Shown piece by piece: positions 44,600-54,700 of a DNA stretch of 62,270 nt. The notes beneath the pieces are model-generated. The model was not told the DNA's origin. It was given only the letters and a program-made list of their open reading frames with translations, and ran no database searches. Each line of letters begins with the position of its first letter. The stretch's first letter is position 1. Source of the DNA: Anammoximicrobium sp032229885 (lineage in GTDB: Bacteria > Planctomycetota > Planctomycetia > Pirellulales > Pirellulaceae); the NCBI GenBank assembly GCA_032229885.1, contig JAVYAJ010000252.1, positions 1 through 62,270 on the forward strand, given 5' to 3'. The position numbers were made by a program, and so were the translations under genes.

Positions 44600-44868
44600 G
44601 GCGCCTCCGTCGTCCGCCATGATACAGCGCTCGGCCACCCTTGTTTAGGCCGGTGGCCGCGCGTGACGAACGCGGCGCCGGCGAACGCGGGTCTGTGCCG
44701 ACGCAGCCAGCCGAAGGCATCGAAAACGGCAAGTCGCCGACCACTTGGAGAACGGAGACTGGTCGGAAACCAGCCAGCGAACGGCGTGCGCTCGCCGCGA
44801 TGGCGCAACAAAATTCCCGGATCTTGCCCGATAAACCCGGGGGCGCAACCAGACGGTATAGAACTAGC

Positions 44869-44946
44869 GCCAGAAATCAGAATTGATGGAACAGGGAACG
44901 AGAAGTCACCTCAGATTGCCAGCAGAACGATCTGGAAACGCCATAA
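44869..44946 (-). repeat. Dispersed ~80 nt repeat, copy B
   Basis: This is the inverted partner of 28721-28800. It runs from gccagaaatcagaattgatg to ctggaaacgccataa on the plus strand. Confidence 0.8.
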
Positions 44947-45031
44947 TGGCAAGCGAAACTACTGAACAGCGGCCGTAGGCCCTATTCACGGTTTCACCCG
45001 CAATGAAGGTGACATCGGTCTGATAGATGGG

Positions 45032-45069
45032 AAAAACGGGGCGACAACCCCAAACAGCCCGGCGGGCTG
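45032..45069 (-). terminator. Tandem hairpins downstream of tRNA-Val
   Basis: In the tRNA direction the first hairpin is CAGCCC-GCC-GGGCTG followed by TTT, and the second is GGGG-TTGTCG-CCCC followed by GTTTTT. The second has the stem-loop plus T-run of a Rho-independent terminator. Confidence 0.65.
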
Positions 45070-45089
45070 GCGACAAGGCTGAGCGCAAA

Positions 45090-45163
45090 TGGGCGTTAGA
45101 GGACTCGAACCTCTGACCTCCACGATGTCAACGTGGCGATCTAACCAACTGATCTAAACGCCC
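45090..45163 (-). tRNA. tRNA-Val (GAC)
   Basis: A 74 nt cloverleaf lies on the minus strand. The acceptor stem GGGCGTT pairs with AACGCCC, the D stem is GATC/GATC, the anticodon stem CCACG/CGTGG encloses the loop TTGACAT (anticodon GAC), and the T arm is AGAGG-TTCGAGT-CCTCT. The discriminator base is A and CCA is not encoded. A TTGACT hexamer about 70 nt upstream (45232-45237) may be part of its promoter. Terminator hairpins follow. Confidence 0.97.
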
Positions 45164-45277
45164 GCGAGAATCGAACGGCCCGGCCGGTGGGCCTCTCGAT
45201 TAGCCATAAATGTGACCGAAGTGCCGTTGGAAGTCAAGGCGGGGGCGCGAGACAGACCGCGGCGGATCGCCTGCGTT

Positions 45278-45676
45278 TTAGTTGGGTGTCTTGCGGCGAA
45301 CGCGCGCGGCGAATCGGTCGATTTGGACCACGCGCCGTTTGTGCAGACCGCGCGCGACCAGCTCGTCTTGGTCGCGCGCCTCGATCTGAAAACTGATCAC
45401 CGAACCTTCGACATGGATGACCCGGGCGGTGCAGACGACGCGCCGGCCCGGCGGCGTGGGCGCCAAATGGCGCATGTCCACATGGACGCCAACCGAGCTC
45501 TCGCCGGCGCTCAATACGGGCGCCAGGGCCTTGCGCGCGGTCCGTTCCAGAAGTCCGATCAAGCACGGGGTGCTCAGAACGGCAGGCATCTGATCGTCGG
45601 CAAAGTCGATCACGTGGTCCGGGCCGACGACGAACTCGATTTCCGCCGTGTCGCCAATTCTCGGAGCAGCTTTCAT
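45278..45676 (-). CDS. FlK-like hotdog thioesterase
   Basis: The product is 132 aa with GAGG just before the ATG. Motifs of the fluoroacetyl-CoA-thioesterase-like hotdog family are in order: Thr in VLSTPCLIGLLE with the downstream Glu, then SSVGVHVDMRHLAPTPPG with the catalytic-type His. Thr, Glu and His match the FlK triad positions. General family members hydrolyse small acyl-CoA thioesters; substrate unknown. It lies just before the tRNA-Val gene and 48 nt after the rhamnulokinase stop, on the same strand as both. Confidence 0.88.
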   Translation of the reverse strand: MKAAPRIGDTAEIEFVVGPDHVIDFADDQMPAVLSTPCLIGLLERTARKALAPVLSAGESSVGVHVDMRHLAPTPPGRRVVCTARVIHVEGSVISFQIEARDQDELVARGLHKRRVVQIDRFAARVRRKTPN

Positions 45677-45724
45677 GGAACCTCGAATCGCGCTGAGAGA
45701 AAAAGTATGGATTCAACCGTGCGC

Positions 45725-47224
45725 TCACCCGTCGGCAAGTTTCGCAAAACGAACGTGCGCCGCATCCCACGGCCCCGGATCCTGCGGCGTGTATTCGACG
45801 ACCTCGAAGCTGCGTCGAATCAGCTCGCGCGCGTCGGCGATCGATCCCAGGTCGCCGGCCGCCACCGCTTGCATCAGCACGTTGCCGATCACCGTGGCCT
45901 CGACCGGCCCGGCGACCACGCGACAGTTGCACGCGTCGGCCGCCATCTGACACAACAGCCGGTTCTGTGAACCACCGCCGACGATGTGGATCGTCTGGAT
46001 GGCGGCTCCGGTCAATTCCCGCAGCCATCCCAGCACCATCCGATAACGCAGCGCCAGGCTCTCCAGGACGCACCGTGCCATCGCCCCCGTGTCGGCCGGA
46101 ACAGGTTGGCCTGTTTCCTGACAAAACGCGCCGATCGCGGCCGGCATGTCCTTCGGAGCCACGAAACGCCCATCGTCGGGCGCGACGAGCGAGACCAGCG
46201 GGGTCGCGCCCGAAGCGCGGCCGATCAGCTCGTCCCAATCGCAGTCGACGCCGTCGCGGCGCCAGATTCGACGACACTCCTGCAGCAGCCACAACCCGGC
46301 GATGTTTTTCAACAGCCGGATCGTACCGCCCACGCCGCCTTCGTTGGTGAAGTTTAGCTCGCGGCATCGATCGGTGACGACCGGCCGCGGACTTTCGACG
46401 CCCATCAGCGACCAGGTGCCGCTGCTGATGTAACACCAGTCGGGCGCCGCGAGTGTGCGGCTCGCCGCCGGAACCGCCATCACGGCGCTCGCCGTGTCGT
46501 GCGTGCCGGGCAGGACGACCGGAATCGCAGGCAGGCCGGCCGCTTCGGCGACGTCCGGGCGTAAAGGGCCCAAGCGGGTACCCGGCGATACGATGGGGCC
46601 GAGAAAATGGGTGGGAATGCCCATTTGCTGCAACAAGTCGGTCGCCCACGTCCCGGTCAGCGGGTTGACCATCTGCGTGGTCGTGGCGTCGGTGAACTCG
46701 TTCGCTTTCTCGCCCGTCAGCAGCCAATGGAACAAGTCGGGCATCATCAGCAGCGTCTTGGCGATGTCCAGCGCGGGCGAGCGTTGTCGGACCATCGCCA
46801 GCAGTTGGTACAGCGTGTTCAGCTCCATGAACTGCAAGCCCGTTTGGGCAAAGATCTGTTCACGGCTGGCCAGCGCGAATGCCGGGTCGAAGATCCCGGC
46901 GGTGCGCCGATCGCGATAATGGTACGGATTGCCCAGCAGTTCGTCGTTCCGGTCGAGCAGGCCGAAATCCACGCCCCACGTATCGACTCCGACGCTGGCG
47001 ATTCGATCGCCGTAGGCCGCGCCCGCGGCCTTCAGCCCCTGTTGGATCTGGCTCCACTGCGCCGGCAGATCCCAGTGCATCCGCCCCGCCATCGTCACGG
47101 GACCGTTCTCGAAACGATGAACGTCCTCGAGAGCTAGGCGTTGTCCGTCGAACAAGCCGGCCACGACGCGCCCGCTCGAGGCGCCCATGTCGACGCCCAG
47201 ATAGACCTTCTGTGTAGCTGCCAT
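45725..47224 (-). CDS. rhaB: Rhamnulokinase
   Basis: The product is 499 aa from the ATG at 47224; the frame is open upstream to 47362 but without conserved sequence. It is a FGGY-type carbohydrate kinase: VYLGVDMGASSGRVVAG at the N-terminus, GVDTWGVDFGLLDRN with the catalytic-base Asp, GTHDTASAVMAVP, and the C-terminal nucleotide motif IHIVGGGSQNRLLCQMAAD. These details fit L-rhamnulokinase, which phosphorylates L-rhamnulose to rhamnulose-1-phosphate. No rhaA, rhaD or regulator is adjacent in the window. It may complete use of rhamnose released by the putative rhamnogalacturonan lyase at 2427-6257. Confidence 0.9.
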   Translation of the reverse strand: MAATQKVYLGVDMGASSGRVVAGLFDGQRLALEDVHRFENGPVTMAGRMHWDLPAQWSQIQQGLKAAGAAYGDRIASVGVDTWGVDFGLLDRNDELLGNPYHYRDRRTAGIFDPAFALASREQIFAQTGLQFMELNTLYQLLAMVRQRSPALDIAKTLLMMPDLFHWLLTGEKANEFTDATTTQMVNPLTGTWATDLLQQMGIPTHFLGPIVSPGTRLGPLRPDVAEAAGLPAIPVVLPGTHDTASAVMAVPAASRTLAAPDWCYISSGTWSLMGVESPRPVVTDRCRELNFTNEGGVGGTIRLLKNIAGLWLLQECRRIWRRDGVDCDWDELIGRASGATPLVSLVAPDDGRFVAPKDMPAAIGAFCQETGQPVPADTGAMARCVLESLALRYRMVLGWLRELTGAAIQTIHIVGGGSQNRLLCQMAADACNCRVVAGPVEATVIGNVLMQAVAAGDLGSIADARELIRRSFEVVEYTPQDPGPWDAAHVRFAKLADG

Positions 47225-47637
47225 AATTAGTCGACTCGTGCGATACAAGGTGACGGACGATCGGCGACCGCTTGCGCGGGGACAGCGGCGCGCGCCCACC
47301 GGCGGCGCACCACGCGATGCGCTGAAGCGGCAACAGGATGAGGCGACAACAGATCGTGCCATCGGGCCGCGGACGCGTCAAGTGCCCCCGCCGCTCGATC
47401 CCAAGCCTGGGCCACTCGCAGCGACATGCCGCAGCGGAGGCCGCGGAACGGTTCAGACCAGATCGCGCGGAAAGACAGAGGTCGCGCCGCTGGGGGGCCT
47501 GCGCGAGCCTGATCGCTCGAACGTCGAGGCCGCGCGGAACGGACCGCCCGAGGGGCTTGAAGTTCTTCGAAGCCCACCCCACGGGGCGTCACTTCGAGCC
47601 GCGCCGAGCATTGACCCGCGGCATGATACGTCGCGCG
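47225..47637. other. Intergenic region between GNAT and rhaB genes
   Basis: About 410 nt without a supported gene. Open frames on both strands are arginine-rich shadows. No promoter, repeat or RNA element was recognised. Confidence 0.45.
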
Positions 47638-48477
47638 TCAGCCCTTCTCGGGCCCCGAGCATGCCCATAGCTGCGCGGGAAAATCGCTGATCGGTCGCCC
47701 ACGACGCATGCGCGTGAACTCGCGTTGGATCGTGAACGCACGCGCGGCGGCCCACCGAACCGCGGCCGCGTTGTCCGCGGGGATATCGATGAACACGAGA
47801 TCGGGCGGACAGCGTCCGAGAACCTGGTCCAGCATGGCGGCGCCGATTTCCGGCTCGCGGGCGATGGCTGGCCCGATCTGCGCCGCCCGCCGGCCCGGAC
47901 GCCAAGTTGCATAACCAACCGGTCCGCGCGGCGAAAATACGGCGGTCATCTCGCCGGGGCGTTCGTCATACAAGGCGCGAATCAACTCGCTGCGATCCGT
48001 CCCCGCAAGATGTCGGTCCAGTTCGCAGATCTCCGCCACGCGGGTGGCGGGCAGCGGTTCGTATGCCGACGATCCGCCGGCCCGCGGCCGCGCGGCCTGC
48101 AGGCGAAGCACGGCATATTCGGCAACAAAGCCCAAGCGTTCGTAGACCGGCCGTCCCAGCGGCGTCGCGTCCAGCCGCACGGTCTGTACGCCGCGCCGCT
48201 CGAGCTGCTCGATGGCGTGGCTCATCAACCGCGTCGCGATGCCCCGCTGGCGAAACGCCTGGTCGACCAGCACCATGGCGATCCAACCGACCGCGTCGAA
48301 GACAAAGGCGATCGTCGTCGCGACGGGGACGCCCGACCACTCGGCGACAAAGCTCCCCTCGGGCGCCAGCCGCAAGAAACGCCGCCAATCCGCCTCGGTT
48401 TGGTTCCAGCCGGCCTGCGCGGACAGCCGCCGCCCCAACGGAAGATCATCTGGCGACATCGGCCGAATCTGGATCAT
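47638..48477 (-). CDS. GNAT family N-acetyltransferase, two-domain
   Basis: The product is 279 aa. The N-terminal ~140 residues are a GNAT domain: IRPMSPDDLPLGRRLS opening, then AMVLVDQAFRQRGIATRLM containing the acetyl-CoA-binding Q/RxxGxA loop, then RPVYERLGFVAEY. The C-terminal half (STAYEPLPATRVAEICELDRHLAGTDR-like and YATWRPGRRAAQIGPAIA) matches a second GNAT-like domain common in this subgroup. Substrate unknown. It lies 73 nt upstream of the end of the large exported protein at 48551-51313 on the same strand. Confidence 0.85.
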   Translation of the reverse strand: MIQIRPMSPDDLPLGRRLSAQAGWNQTEADWRRFLRLAPEGSFVAEWSGVPVATTIAFVFDAVGWIAMVLVDQAFRQRGIATRLMSHAIEQLERRGVQTVRLDATPLGRPVYERLGFVAEYAVLRLQAARPRAGGSSAYEPLPATRVAEICELDRHLAGTDRSELIRALYDERPGEMTAVFSPRGPVGYATWRPGRRAAQIGPAIAREPEIGAAMLDQVLGRCPPDLVFIDIPADNAAAVRWAAARAFTIQREFTRMRRGRPISDFPAQLWACSGPEKG

Positions 48478-48550
48478 GGTTCGACTGGGAACAGGCTGGT
48501 TTGGAATCCGGGAATGCCAGGCAAAGTCGGCGGCGGCGCTCGGCCCGCCG

Positions 48551-51313
48551 CTAACGCGCGTGCTCGCCGGTGGGCGGCAGACGCCGCGCCTCGTCCGGTC
48601 TGCCCTGCGGACTGATGGGATCGTGCAACGAGACCGCGACGTTGTCGAGCGACGCTTCGCCCAGGCCGGTCAAGGCGAATGTCAGCGCAAAGTTCCCGTC
48701 CGTCGGCGCCGTGCGGAAGAACACGAACTCGCGCCAGCCGTCGGTCAGTCCAAATCGTTGGCCCAACATCGGGCCGCCGACAGAATCGTAGATCGTCAAC
48801 CCGTCTGGGCTGGCTGTCAAGGGTTCGGGAATCCGCACCCAACCGCGGACTTGGACGAGCTGTCCACGCCGCACCGCGATCGGCGGCGACACGATCTCGA
48901 GCAGCGGCGCTTCGATCGCGGCGGGCGGTGAATTGGGATCGGCCGCGGCGGCCTGCATCCGCAGGCACGTCCCGCGTCCGTCGAACGACGCGGGCGACAA
49001 TTCGACGCGAGTCCGCGCGGCGGCGTCCGCTCGCGAGCGATTCTGCCACCCGGTGGCGCGCAGGTGATCGAGGTTGTCAAAGTCGCCGGCGGCCAATGCG
49101 TTGGGCGACCAGTTCGGCGCAGCCTGTAGGCGACGAGCCAATTCCCAGTGCAGCGACAGCACGGGAAAGCCGGCGCAAAACGGGCTGGCGGCGGGTGTGG
49201 GAAAGTCGCGAATCGCCTGGTCCCAATCGTGTTGACGCACCTGGGCCAATCGATCCAGCGTCCGCTCGGCGAACGTCTGCGCAGCCGGATAATCGCTTCC
49301 TCCCAACAGCACTTGCGACTGTCGCAGATAATCCTGGGCTTGGGCCAACCATTGATCGGCCGCCGAGTCGCCCGGCGTCCGCCCCGCCGACAGGTCGCGC
49401 AGCGTCTGGACGGATTGGAGCTGGACGGCGGCCAGTTCGGCTTGCAGCTTGGCGGCGGTGACGCGATTGTCCGCCCAGGTCCGGACCAGATGGTTCAAGA
49501 CCAGCGGATCCTGGGTGATGGCGACGAGACAGACGGGGTCGTAACGCTCGAAACTCACGCGGATGCCGCCCGGAACGCGGCGGTGAGGCAGCGTCTGCAG
49601 ACCGGCCGGGGTCAGGCAGTAGACCTGAGGCGCCGTGGCCGCGCTGGGCAGGACCAGGGACAGCGACGTGGTCTTGACGCGGCCGACCGTGTATTGCTGC
49701 GTGTCGGATTGTTCCAACACCAGAAACAGTTGGGAACGTTCCGTCTGCAAGACGCCGATGCGGACCTCGGCGGCCGGGCTTTGTACGTCGTCGCCGCGCA
49801 TGCCGCCGGCGACCCACGGCTCGACCAGGGACAGCTCGATGTTCAATCGCTTCAGCAGCCGCACCCGAGTCTGAGCCTCGTCATCCGGCTGATCCAGCGG
49901 CGTGCGCGACCGGAAGATCAAGCCTCGCGCACCCGAGGTAATCGCTTGGAACGTCAGCAGCCGGATCTGCGCGGGCTCGACGCCGATCGACGGCGGCGGG
50001 CTAAGCCCGGAGGCAGACCATTGGTCGACCAACTCCAACGAAGCCTCGGTCTGGATCGTGGCCCAGAACGGAGTTCCGGCCCGTGCCAGGGATGGCCGGG
50101 TCCGCAGCCATTCGCCGTACTCGGGCAAGGTGCAAGCCGTGCCCAACGGTGCGCGATGCAAGACGAGGAAGTTCAAGAAACGGCTGTAGTTCCACAGACG
50201 CTCCACCGCCTCGCCGATCAACGGTCGGTCGGTCCGCGGGTCGGTCCGCCGCAGTTGAGCCGCGCGTTGACGCGTCGACTCGAGCCGGGCGTCCTGCAGG
50301 TCGAAGCCCAAATCCCACGCCAACACCCGGTCATGCGCCGCGGTGATCCGACCATCGTTGGGTGGCGGAGCGATCAGCCATAACCCCAGCCGCGCCGCTT
50401 CGCGCAGTTGGACGCCGGTCGGCGCCGCCGACAGACGAACGGCGTTGAAACCCAGCGATTGGAGCCATTCCAGAGACTCGCCGTTGTGTTCGATGACCCG
50501 CGGAAAAAAAGGCCGGTCTTCCACCAACAGCAGCGACCCGTTCAGGCGGACGTTTTCGCGATGCGCAGGCGCCCAGGACCACGCGTCGTCGGGCGACGTC
50601 AGGCCGTCGTCTTGTTGGCGTGCTGCTTCCGCGCTGCGCGAAGCCAGTCGCGTGGGCGCGATCTGGCCCAGCAGCTCCAAATCGTCGAGCCAGACGTTCG
50701 TGACGCCCAGTCCTCCGTAGGCGTTGACCACCAACAGATCCGCATACGCTTCGCGGGCATCGAGATCCGGGCCGAATTGCGAGCGCAGCACGCGCACCTG
50801 TCGTTCGAGGTTCAGATCGGCCTGGCGGATCGTCAGTTGCTGCCACAGGCCACTGCGATCGTAGACGTCGCCGCGCAGCAGCACGGTCATCGGACCGCCG
50901 GTCTGCGGGTCGCGGGTCCGAGGCAACACGACGCGGGCGAGCAGTTGCGGCCCCGTCCGATCCGCCTTGACCCACAGCGCCGCGGTCCACTCGGCGAGCA
51001 CGCGGCCCTGCGGGATCGGCAGGATCAGGAACGCGTACGTTCCCTGGTTGGCAACCAGCGATACATGCTCGCTGGCCGCGCCGCCGCGATACACCTGAAA
51101 ATCGCGGCGCTGTAGGACGATCCGCGCTTCGCAGTCGGATTCAGCCAAACGCCACGTCGGCTGCGCAGACTCGAACGAATCCCGATGGTCGGCCCACACC
51201 GGCACGGTCAATCCCACAGCCAACCCCACAGCTAGCCCCGCAGCCAGCAGGCTCGGGCCCAGTCGGGCCAATCGGTTCGTGAGTGGATCGTACAGCAAAG
51301 TGGTCACCGACAC
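48551..51313 (-). CDS. Large exported protein, possible glycoside hydrolase
   Basis: The product is 920 aa, starting from GTG at 51313 with no clear ribosome-binding site. The signal peptide contains a small repeat (LAAGLAVGLAVGLTVPVWA). A beta-rich domain of ~230 residues with LALDDLEL-like features is followed by a probable TIM-barrel-like region, including RVIEHNGESLEWLQSLGFNAVRLSAAP, which recalls clan GH-A enzymes. A further beta region and a C-terminal carbohydrate-binding-like domain (WVRIPEPLTASPDGLTIYDSVGG) close the protein. Catalytic Glu residues cannot be assigned with confidence, so activity is unproven. It is probably secreted. Confidence 0.6.
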   Translation of the reverse strand: MSVTTLLYDPLTNRLARLGPSLLAAGLAVGLAVGLTVPVWADHRDSFESAQPTWRLAESDCEARIVLQRRDFQVYRGGAASEHVSLVANQGTYAFLILPIPQGRVLAEWTAALWVKADRTGPQLLARVVLPRTRDPQTGGPMTVLLRGDVYDRSGLWQQLTIRQADLNLERQVRVLRSQFGPDLDAREAYADLLVVNAYGGLGVTNVWLDDLELLGQIAPTRLASRSAEAARQQDDGLTSPDDAWSWAPAHRENVRLNGSLLLVEDRPFFPRVIEHNGESLEWLQSLGFNAVRLSAAPTGVQLREAARLGLWLIAPPPNDGRITAAHDRVLAWDLGFDLQDARLESTRQRAAQLRRTDPRTDRPLIGEAVERLWNYSRFLNFLVLHRAPLGTACTLPEYGEWLRTRPSLARAGTPFWATIQTEASLELVDQWSASGLSPPPSIGVEPAQIRLLTFQAITSGARGLIFRSRTPLDQPDDEAQTRVRLLKRLNIELSLVEPWVAGGMRGDDVQSPAAEVRIGVLQTERSQLFLVLEQSDTQQYTVGRVKTTSLSLVLPSAATAPQVYCLTPAGLQTLPHRRVPGGIRVSFERYDPVCLVAITQDPLVLNHLVRTWADNRVTAAKLQAELAAVQLQSVQTLRDLSAGRTPGDSAADQWLAQAQDYLRQSQVLLGGSDYPAAQTFAERTLDRLAQVRQHDWDQAIRDFPTPAASPFCAGFPVLSLHWELARRLQAAPNWSPNALAAGDFDNLDHLRATGWQNRSRADAAARTRVELSPASFDGRGTCLRMQAAAADPNSPPAAIEAPLLEIVSPPIAVRRGQLVQVRGWVRIPEPLTASPDGLTIYDSVGGPMLGQRFGLTDGWREFVFFRTAPTDGNFALTFALTGLGEASLDNVAVSLHDPISPQGRPDEARRLPPTGEHAR

Positions 51314-51758
51314 GGTTGGCCGGGAAGTGATTCAAACGGTCTGTACGCAGTGGTTGCCAGCAAGGTTCAGCGCAGCGCCGTGCCCGCCGCGCGCATCTCG
51401 GGCCCACGTCGCTGCGGCGGAAAGTGCGCTTGTATCGAGATTTGTCGGTCACGGGTAGATCAATGTCTCGTTTTTCACCGCGCGACCTGCGCGGTCAGGC
51501 AACGACCCGCGCGACGTAAACAAGGCTGACCACACAGCTTGTGCGACTCGACGCAAGTGCCAGCAGCGGGCTGTCTCGCCGTCATCGAACGGGTCGATTC
51601 GATCCGTTTGTCGTGCCCCGGATGCGATATGCCGCGCCTCGCACGGCGACGTCTCGTGGGACTCGCGTTGGTCGGCCTCTGGCGCGCAAGCCTTGAGCGA
51701 TGCGGCGCCTTGCGCCTTCGCCGCGCGCCTCGCGCGGCGAAGGCGGCAAACCGGTTTG
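51314..51758. other. Intergenic region
   Basis: About 445 nt between two co-directional minus-strand genes. No gene, repeat or terminator is supported. Confidence 0.45.
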
Positions 51759-54700
51759 CTAGCGTCCGAAGCACATCACGCGCCCATCGCGAGTGGTTGC
51801 CACGAGATGACCAGAGACGACCGCCAGTCCGTCCCACACGGGCGCGGGCAGCTCGGTGTGAGACAGGATCCTACCGTCCGCGGCCGACGTGGCGATCAGG
51901 CCGCCTTCCGAACCAGCCACGAAGATCGTGTTGCCGGCCAGCACGAGGCCAGCCACGGATTGGGCGGGCTGGGCCTTGTCGAACAAAGACGCCGACCACC
52001 CGGCGTCTTTAGCCAGGCGATCGGTCAGATGGACCTCGCCCGTCTTGTTGCGAAAGTTTTCGCTGGCGGCCCAACCAGTGATCCATGTCGTTTTGACCGA
52101 CTCGCCGCCTTGCAGGTCGAAATCACGCCGGTATAGGGTTCGTAGATCGCCCAGGCAACTGATCAGCGACTGGCCGCGAAAAGCAGCCAACGGGCGGACC
52201 GCGGAATGATCGCCATTGTGCCGCGGTTGGTGGCGCGGGGCGTACGTCCAGCAGCCGCGCGGAACGACGACGCCCAGCCCGTCGGTGTCGAGCACGGCGA
52301 ACGCGTCGGCCGCCTTGCACGTCATCTCGCCCGACGCGCGGCGGAACAGCCAGCGAGACATGGCCACCGAGTCGCCTTCGAGGCTCAGCAGATCGAAATT
52401 GTCGAACTCGAGTGCGCTGGAGCTATAAAAGCTCTTGTTTGGAACCGTCGTCAGCCGCTCGACCCACCGCACCTGGCCGCTGGCGCAATCTGCCGAGAAC
52501 ACTAGAATGCCGTCGTCGGCCAGCGGGTGACGGCCGGCCGCAAAATAGACCGTATCATCTACGGCTAGGACGCTGCCGGGCACTGGCCAAGGCGATTCGA
52601 TCTGGCCGTAGGCCACGATTCGCTGGTCGTGCGGCGCGGTTCGCAACCGCCAGACCAATTGCCCATCGTCCGCCCGCAGCGCGTACACCCAGCCGTTTTT
52701 GGCGCCGAACAGACACAGGCCGCGATGGATCGTGGGCGGCGTGTCGACGCGCCCATTGGCGACATATCGCCATCGCGGCTGACCGGTCCGAAGATCCAAG
52801 GCGACCACTTCGTGCGCATCGCTACGGGCCACGAAGACCGAGTCGCCCGCGATCACGGGCGCGGTCACGGGGCCGTGGATGAAGGGGTTTTCCCGCCAAT
52901 CGTCGGCGATGGCGCCCGCCGGCCAATCGCCCAACGGCGTCGTCCACAGCACGCGCAGATCGGTCGGCACCTCGGCCGTCGTTCCGCTGCTGCGCCAGCC
53001 GTCGTGGCGGTAACAGGGCCAATCGTCGGCGGCCGTGGCCGGCGCCGGGGTCGGGGCCGCGACGCCGGCCTGCGGAACGAAAGCCGCGGGCGACAGGTCG
53101 TTCGCGACGTTGGCCGCGGGATTCTCTGGCGCCAGCGCCGTGTATCCACGCAGCATGGCCCAGCATACGCAATGTTTGGGCGTGACGTACAGCAATCCGT
53201 TGGCCGGCATCCAGCCGCCGTCGCGTCCACAAGCCGCTTTGCTGATCCGATTGGCGTCGTACTCGCCCGTGGTCAGGTCCGTCAGGTCCATCTCGCCGGC
53301 CAAGTAGTATTTGGTCGTCGCCACGGGCGGAAAGCAGTGGCAGTATCCGGCTTTCCACCTACGTTTGACTTCGCCCGTCAACGGGTCGAGCCCGACGCAC
53401 TGGAGGTGTTCCAGGATCCACAGCAGGCCGTCGGTGAACATGGCCCGCGCTTGCTTGTAGTGCTGTTGGCCGGGCACGTATGTCCGATTCCACAGCTCTC
53501 GGCCGTCGTCGCCGGACCACACGTGGATGGCGTTGCCCTCCTTGTCGTCGTTCAGGGTCGAGACTTCGAAGACGACCAGCCCCTGGCCGCTCACGGCGCG
53601 GCGCACCAGCGGCAGCCACGGCTCGTCGGTCCGCTTCCAGCGGACGCTACCCGTCGTCAGTTCGAGGCAGGCGGCCGAGACGGCTTCGCCGCGACGCGCG
53701 GCGCCTTCGAGCAGAAACACCGCGCCGTCGCTGGCCACCACATACCGCGGCTCGGAAGCCTGATAGATCCACCGCAGATTTCCCGTGTCGCGGTCGATGG
53801 CGCGGATCGAGTCGCCGGTCACCGCCAACAGGGTTTGGTCGGCGAACATCACGTCGTTCGGCTGGCCTGCCTCCGGATACTGCCGGAGCAACTCGCCCGT
53901 CGCGCCATCCAACGCGGCGACAACGCCGTCGGTGAAGACCAGCAAACGATCGTCGAACGCGATCGGTTGCACGCTGTTGGCGGCGCGCCGAAAGGTGAAC
54001 CCGCCCTGCGCGGGCGAGGGCTTCAGCTCGTGCTCCCACAGCCGCAGCCCGTTGAACGAATCGCGCGTCCAGAGGCCGCCGTAGTAGTTCCTCCCGTCCG
54101 CGCTGACGACGCTGCTGATTTCCTTGGACGGACCGGCGACCCAACGAACGCGCCGGGGCGGACCGACCAAGACGTCCCGCGAGACCGCGTTGCCGTCGGC
54201 CGCATGACGCGGCTCGGGCCACTGGTCCATTTCCGCCGGCCACGGCTTGCGGAGAATCCGCCAGCCGGGGCTGTCCTCGGGTTTGCCGTCCGGCTGGAAC
54301 CCGGCCGCGAGCAAATCCAGCTTCGACGCCTGCTCGGCCGTCGTCAGCAGGACGCCGCGCGGGCATAGTACGCGAAACAGCTCGGCGGCCGACGGCGCGT
54401 CGCTGCCTGCGCCGAGCACCAGCAGGTTGACGAGATGCTCGGTGAAGGGCAGCGAGCCGTCCTTCAGCAGTTCGTCTACCGAGACAAGGCCATACAGGTC
54501 CTGCTGCGTCAAACGCTGCCGGAGACTCGCCACCGCGGTCGGATCGGCGTTCAGAATCTGGACCACAAAGCGTCCCGTCACGGCCAGGTCTTTGGCCACC
54601 AGCGTCTCGTCGCCGCCGATCTGGACGGCAAGTCCTCCGGGAATGCCCAGCGATTCGACCAGCCCACCGGGCAACATCGCGGTTTCGGCGGCAACAGCGC

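Larger units (their letters stand above)
44600..45089. other. Intergenic region with dispersed repeat copy B and tRNA terminator
   Basis: It contains repeat copy B (44869-44946) and two hairpins downstream of tRNA-Val (45032-45069). No gene is supported. Confidence 0.6.
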